From: CAZKCK01 sp964552325
Lineage (GTDB): Bacteria; Bacteroidota; Bacteroidia; Bacteroidales; TTA-H9
NCBI GenBank assembly: GCA_964552325.1
Contig: CAZKHA010000185.1
Location: 1-6,782, forward strand
DNA: 6,782 nucleotides
Direction of reading: 5' to 3'
In this document: piece by piece, positions 6,501 to 6,782 of the stretch
Position numbering within the stretch: the stretch's first letter is position 1
Layout: each line of letters starts with the position of its first letter
Program-made: the position numbers and the translations under genes
The notes under the pieces: model-generated
Seen by the model: only the letters and a program-made list of their open reading frames with translations
The model's database searches: none
Told to the model about the DNA's origin: nothing

Positions 6501-6782
6501 CCACAAGATTGGCAAAACCATTGGAATGCGCTCTTGGGGCGGCGTGGTTGGCATCAGGGGCAGCTTACCCTTGATTGACGGTGGCATCCTTAACAAACCC
6601 GAGTTTGGTCCCTTTGATGTGCAAGGCAAAGAATTCATTATCGAAGGCCATGGCGTAGATCCTGATATTGTGGTTGATAACGATCCAGCAAAAGAATACG
6701 CAGGCGAAGATCAACAATTGAACAAAGCCATCGAAACCATCCTCGACGAGCTCAAATCATGGCCTACCGAATGGCCAAAAGT
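3529..6782 (+). CDS. Secreted tricorn-like S41 family protease, 3' end cut by the window
   Basis: This large protease should degrade peptides outside the cytoplasm. A signal peptide covers residues 1-21 (KKK, hydrophobic core, cleavage VMA|Q22). Beta-propeller repeats follow, with PD40-type SPDG-like motifs at about 72, 173, 325, 365, 411, 453 and 498, corresponding to the two tricorn propellers. A Lys/Glu/Asp-rich insert fills about 545-584. The helical C1 region is at about 695-760, a PDZ domain at about 775-870 and the S41 core from about 892. By comparison with Thermoplasma tricorn (S745, H746, S965, E1023), H757 is the catalytic His, S980 in SASDGD the nucleophile and E1039 in EGHGVDPD the catalytic Glu. 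RGNGGG at 928-933 matches the oxyanion-hole Gly region. The residue before H757 is Gly (G756) where tricorn has Ser745. The frame is open for 1084 codons; homologues are about 1080-1100 residues long, so few codons should be missing. The ATG opens the signal peptide; no Shine-Dalgarno is seen, and nine A residues follow the ATG. Confidence 0.94.
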   Translation, partial: MKKKSLILFLLTIWSASFVMAQTEMRLMRFPAIHGNQVVFTYAGDLYTVDVQGGLARKLTNDLKGYEMFARFSPDGKSIAFTGQYDGNTEVYLMPAEGGIPKRLTYTATLGRDDISDRMGPNNIVMTWRDDKSIVYRSRKQSFNDFKGQLFVASVNGGLSEELPLPAGGFCSYSPDGSKMAYNRVFSEFRTWKYYKGGMADDIWIYDFATKKVENITNTVNQDIFPMWKGDVVYYLSDRDRTMNLFCYNTKTKATEKLTNYTEYDIKWPSLGDKSIIYENGGYLYTFDLAIRKIQKVSVTISEDFASGRSVWKDASQRINTYDVSPDGNRGVFGARGDVFTVPAKTGITRNLTESNGAHDRDVAWSPNGKYIAYISDRNGEDEIYIQKPDGSEAAIQLTNTADAYKYSLMWSPDSKKILWSDRLQRLQYIDIETKAITQVEKTTEGELRDFNWAPDNNWVVYSMPARNASSRIMVYNLSTKEKHFITDTWYDAGGASFSPDGKFLYFTSSRDFNPTYSWTEWNHVYTDMSKVYLVPLLKATASPFAPENNEASVKQEEPAKAPADKGKKDKKDKKEETAADDKGVVVKIDFEGIEGRSIALPIEAASYWNVFPREGGTYYVRGAKSGTALCWFSLDDKKETNLGEYSNFALSADGKKMMLPARGKYAIIDAPKGKINIDENMDLGNMKVKVDLQKEWKQIYDESWRQMRDFFYDPNMHGVNWKAMHDKYSVLIPYVNNRNDLNYLIGELNGELSVGHAYVGGGEKPQPERIQTGLLGAKLSRDASGYFKIEKILKGENWNPSLRSPLTEAGVDAQVGDYILAVNGKSTKDMTDVYEYLINTAGKQVELTLNKTASNDGSRKVLVLPVADEASLYYYNWVQDNIAKVDKATNGQVGYIHIPDMGVEGLNEFVKYYYPQLNKRALIIDDRGNGGGNVSPMIIERLRRELSTFSVMRNGAVSTRPNAMLWGPKVLMLDNYSASDGDLFPFQFKFHKIGKTIGMRSWGGVVGIRGSLPLIDGGILNKPEFGPFDVQGKEFIIEGHGVDPDIVVDNDPAKEYAGEDQQLNKAIETILDELKSWPTEWPK

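Noticed and set aside
206..6782. The three genes as one functional cluster or new system
   Set aside because: Strands alternate, each gene has its own spacers, and the families (fucosidase, CMD-like, tricorn-like) have no known joint function.

Overview
The window looks like a chromosomal segment from a member of the Bacteroidota. Three things point that way: both exported proteins start with signal peptides whose best cleavage site is Ala-Gln, none of the three genes has a clear Shine-Dalgarno sequence, and the upstream regions are A/T-rich with TAnnTTTG-like boxes. The protein types also fit: a multidomain GH29 fucosidase and a secreted tricorn-like S41 protease. I cannot place it below phylum from the sequence alone.

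Layout: 1-205 is a non-coding leader. 206-2296 (+) is a complete, exported GH29 alpha-L-fucosidase with two discoidin-like (F5/8 type C) modules flanking a chitobiase-C-terminal-like module. 2297-2658 is a convergent intergenic region with one weak terminator candidate for the fucosidase and two stronger ones for the opposite-strand gene. 2659-3183 (-) is a small carboxymuconolactone decarboxylase/AhpD-like protein that keeps the CxxC motif but lacks the AhpD relay residues. 3184-3528 is a divergent intergenic region holding a perfect 14-bp palindrome, a 16-bp-stem GC-rich hairpin and a doubtful short ORF. 3529 to the window edge (+) is a nearly complete tricorn-like protease; 1084 codons are visible and no stop is reached.

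Strands alternate (+, -, +), so these are three separate transcription units, not an operon. The two exported proteins fit a scavenging lifestyle: one removes terminal fucose from glycans, the other degrades peptides outside the cytoplasm. Nothing in the sequence links them to one pathway. The small CMD-family protein is cytoplasmic and probably redox-related.

I found no RNA gene, CRISPR array, transposase or obvious defence system. The part least explained by known features is 3262-3500, upstream of the protease, where the palindrome and the long hairpin lie. It could be a dispersed repeat or a regulatory RNA leader, but the window alone cannot decide.
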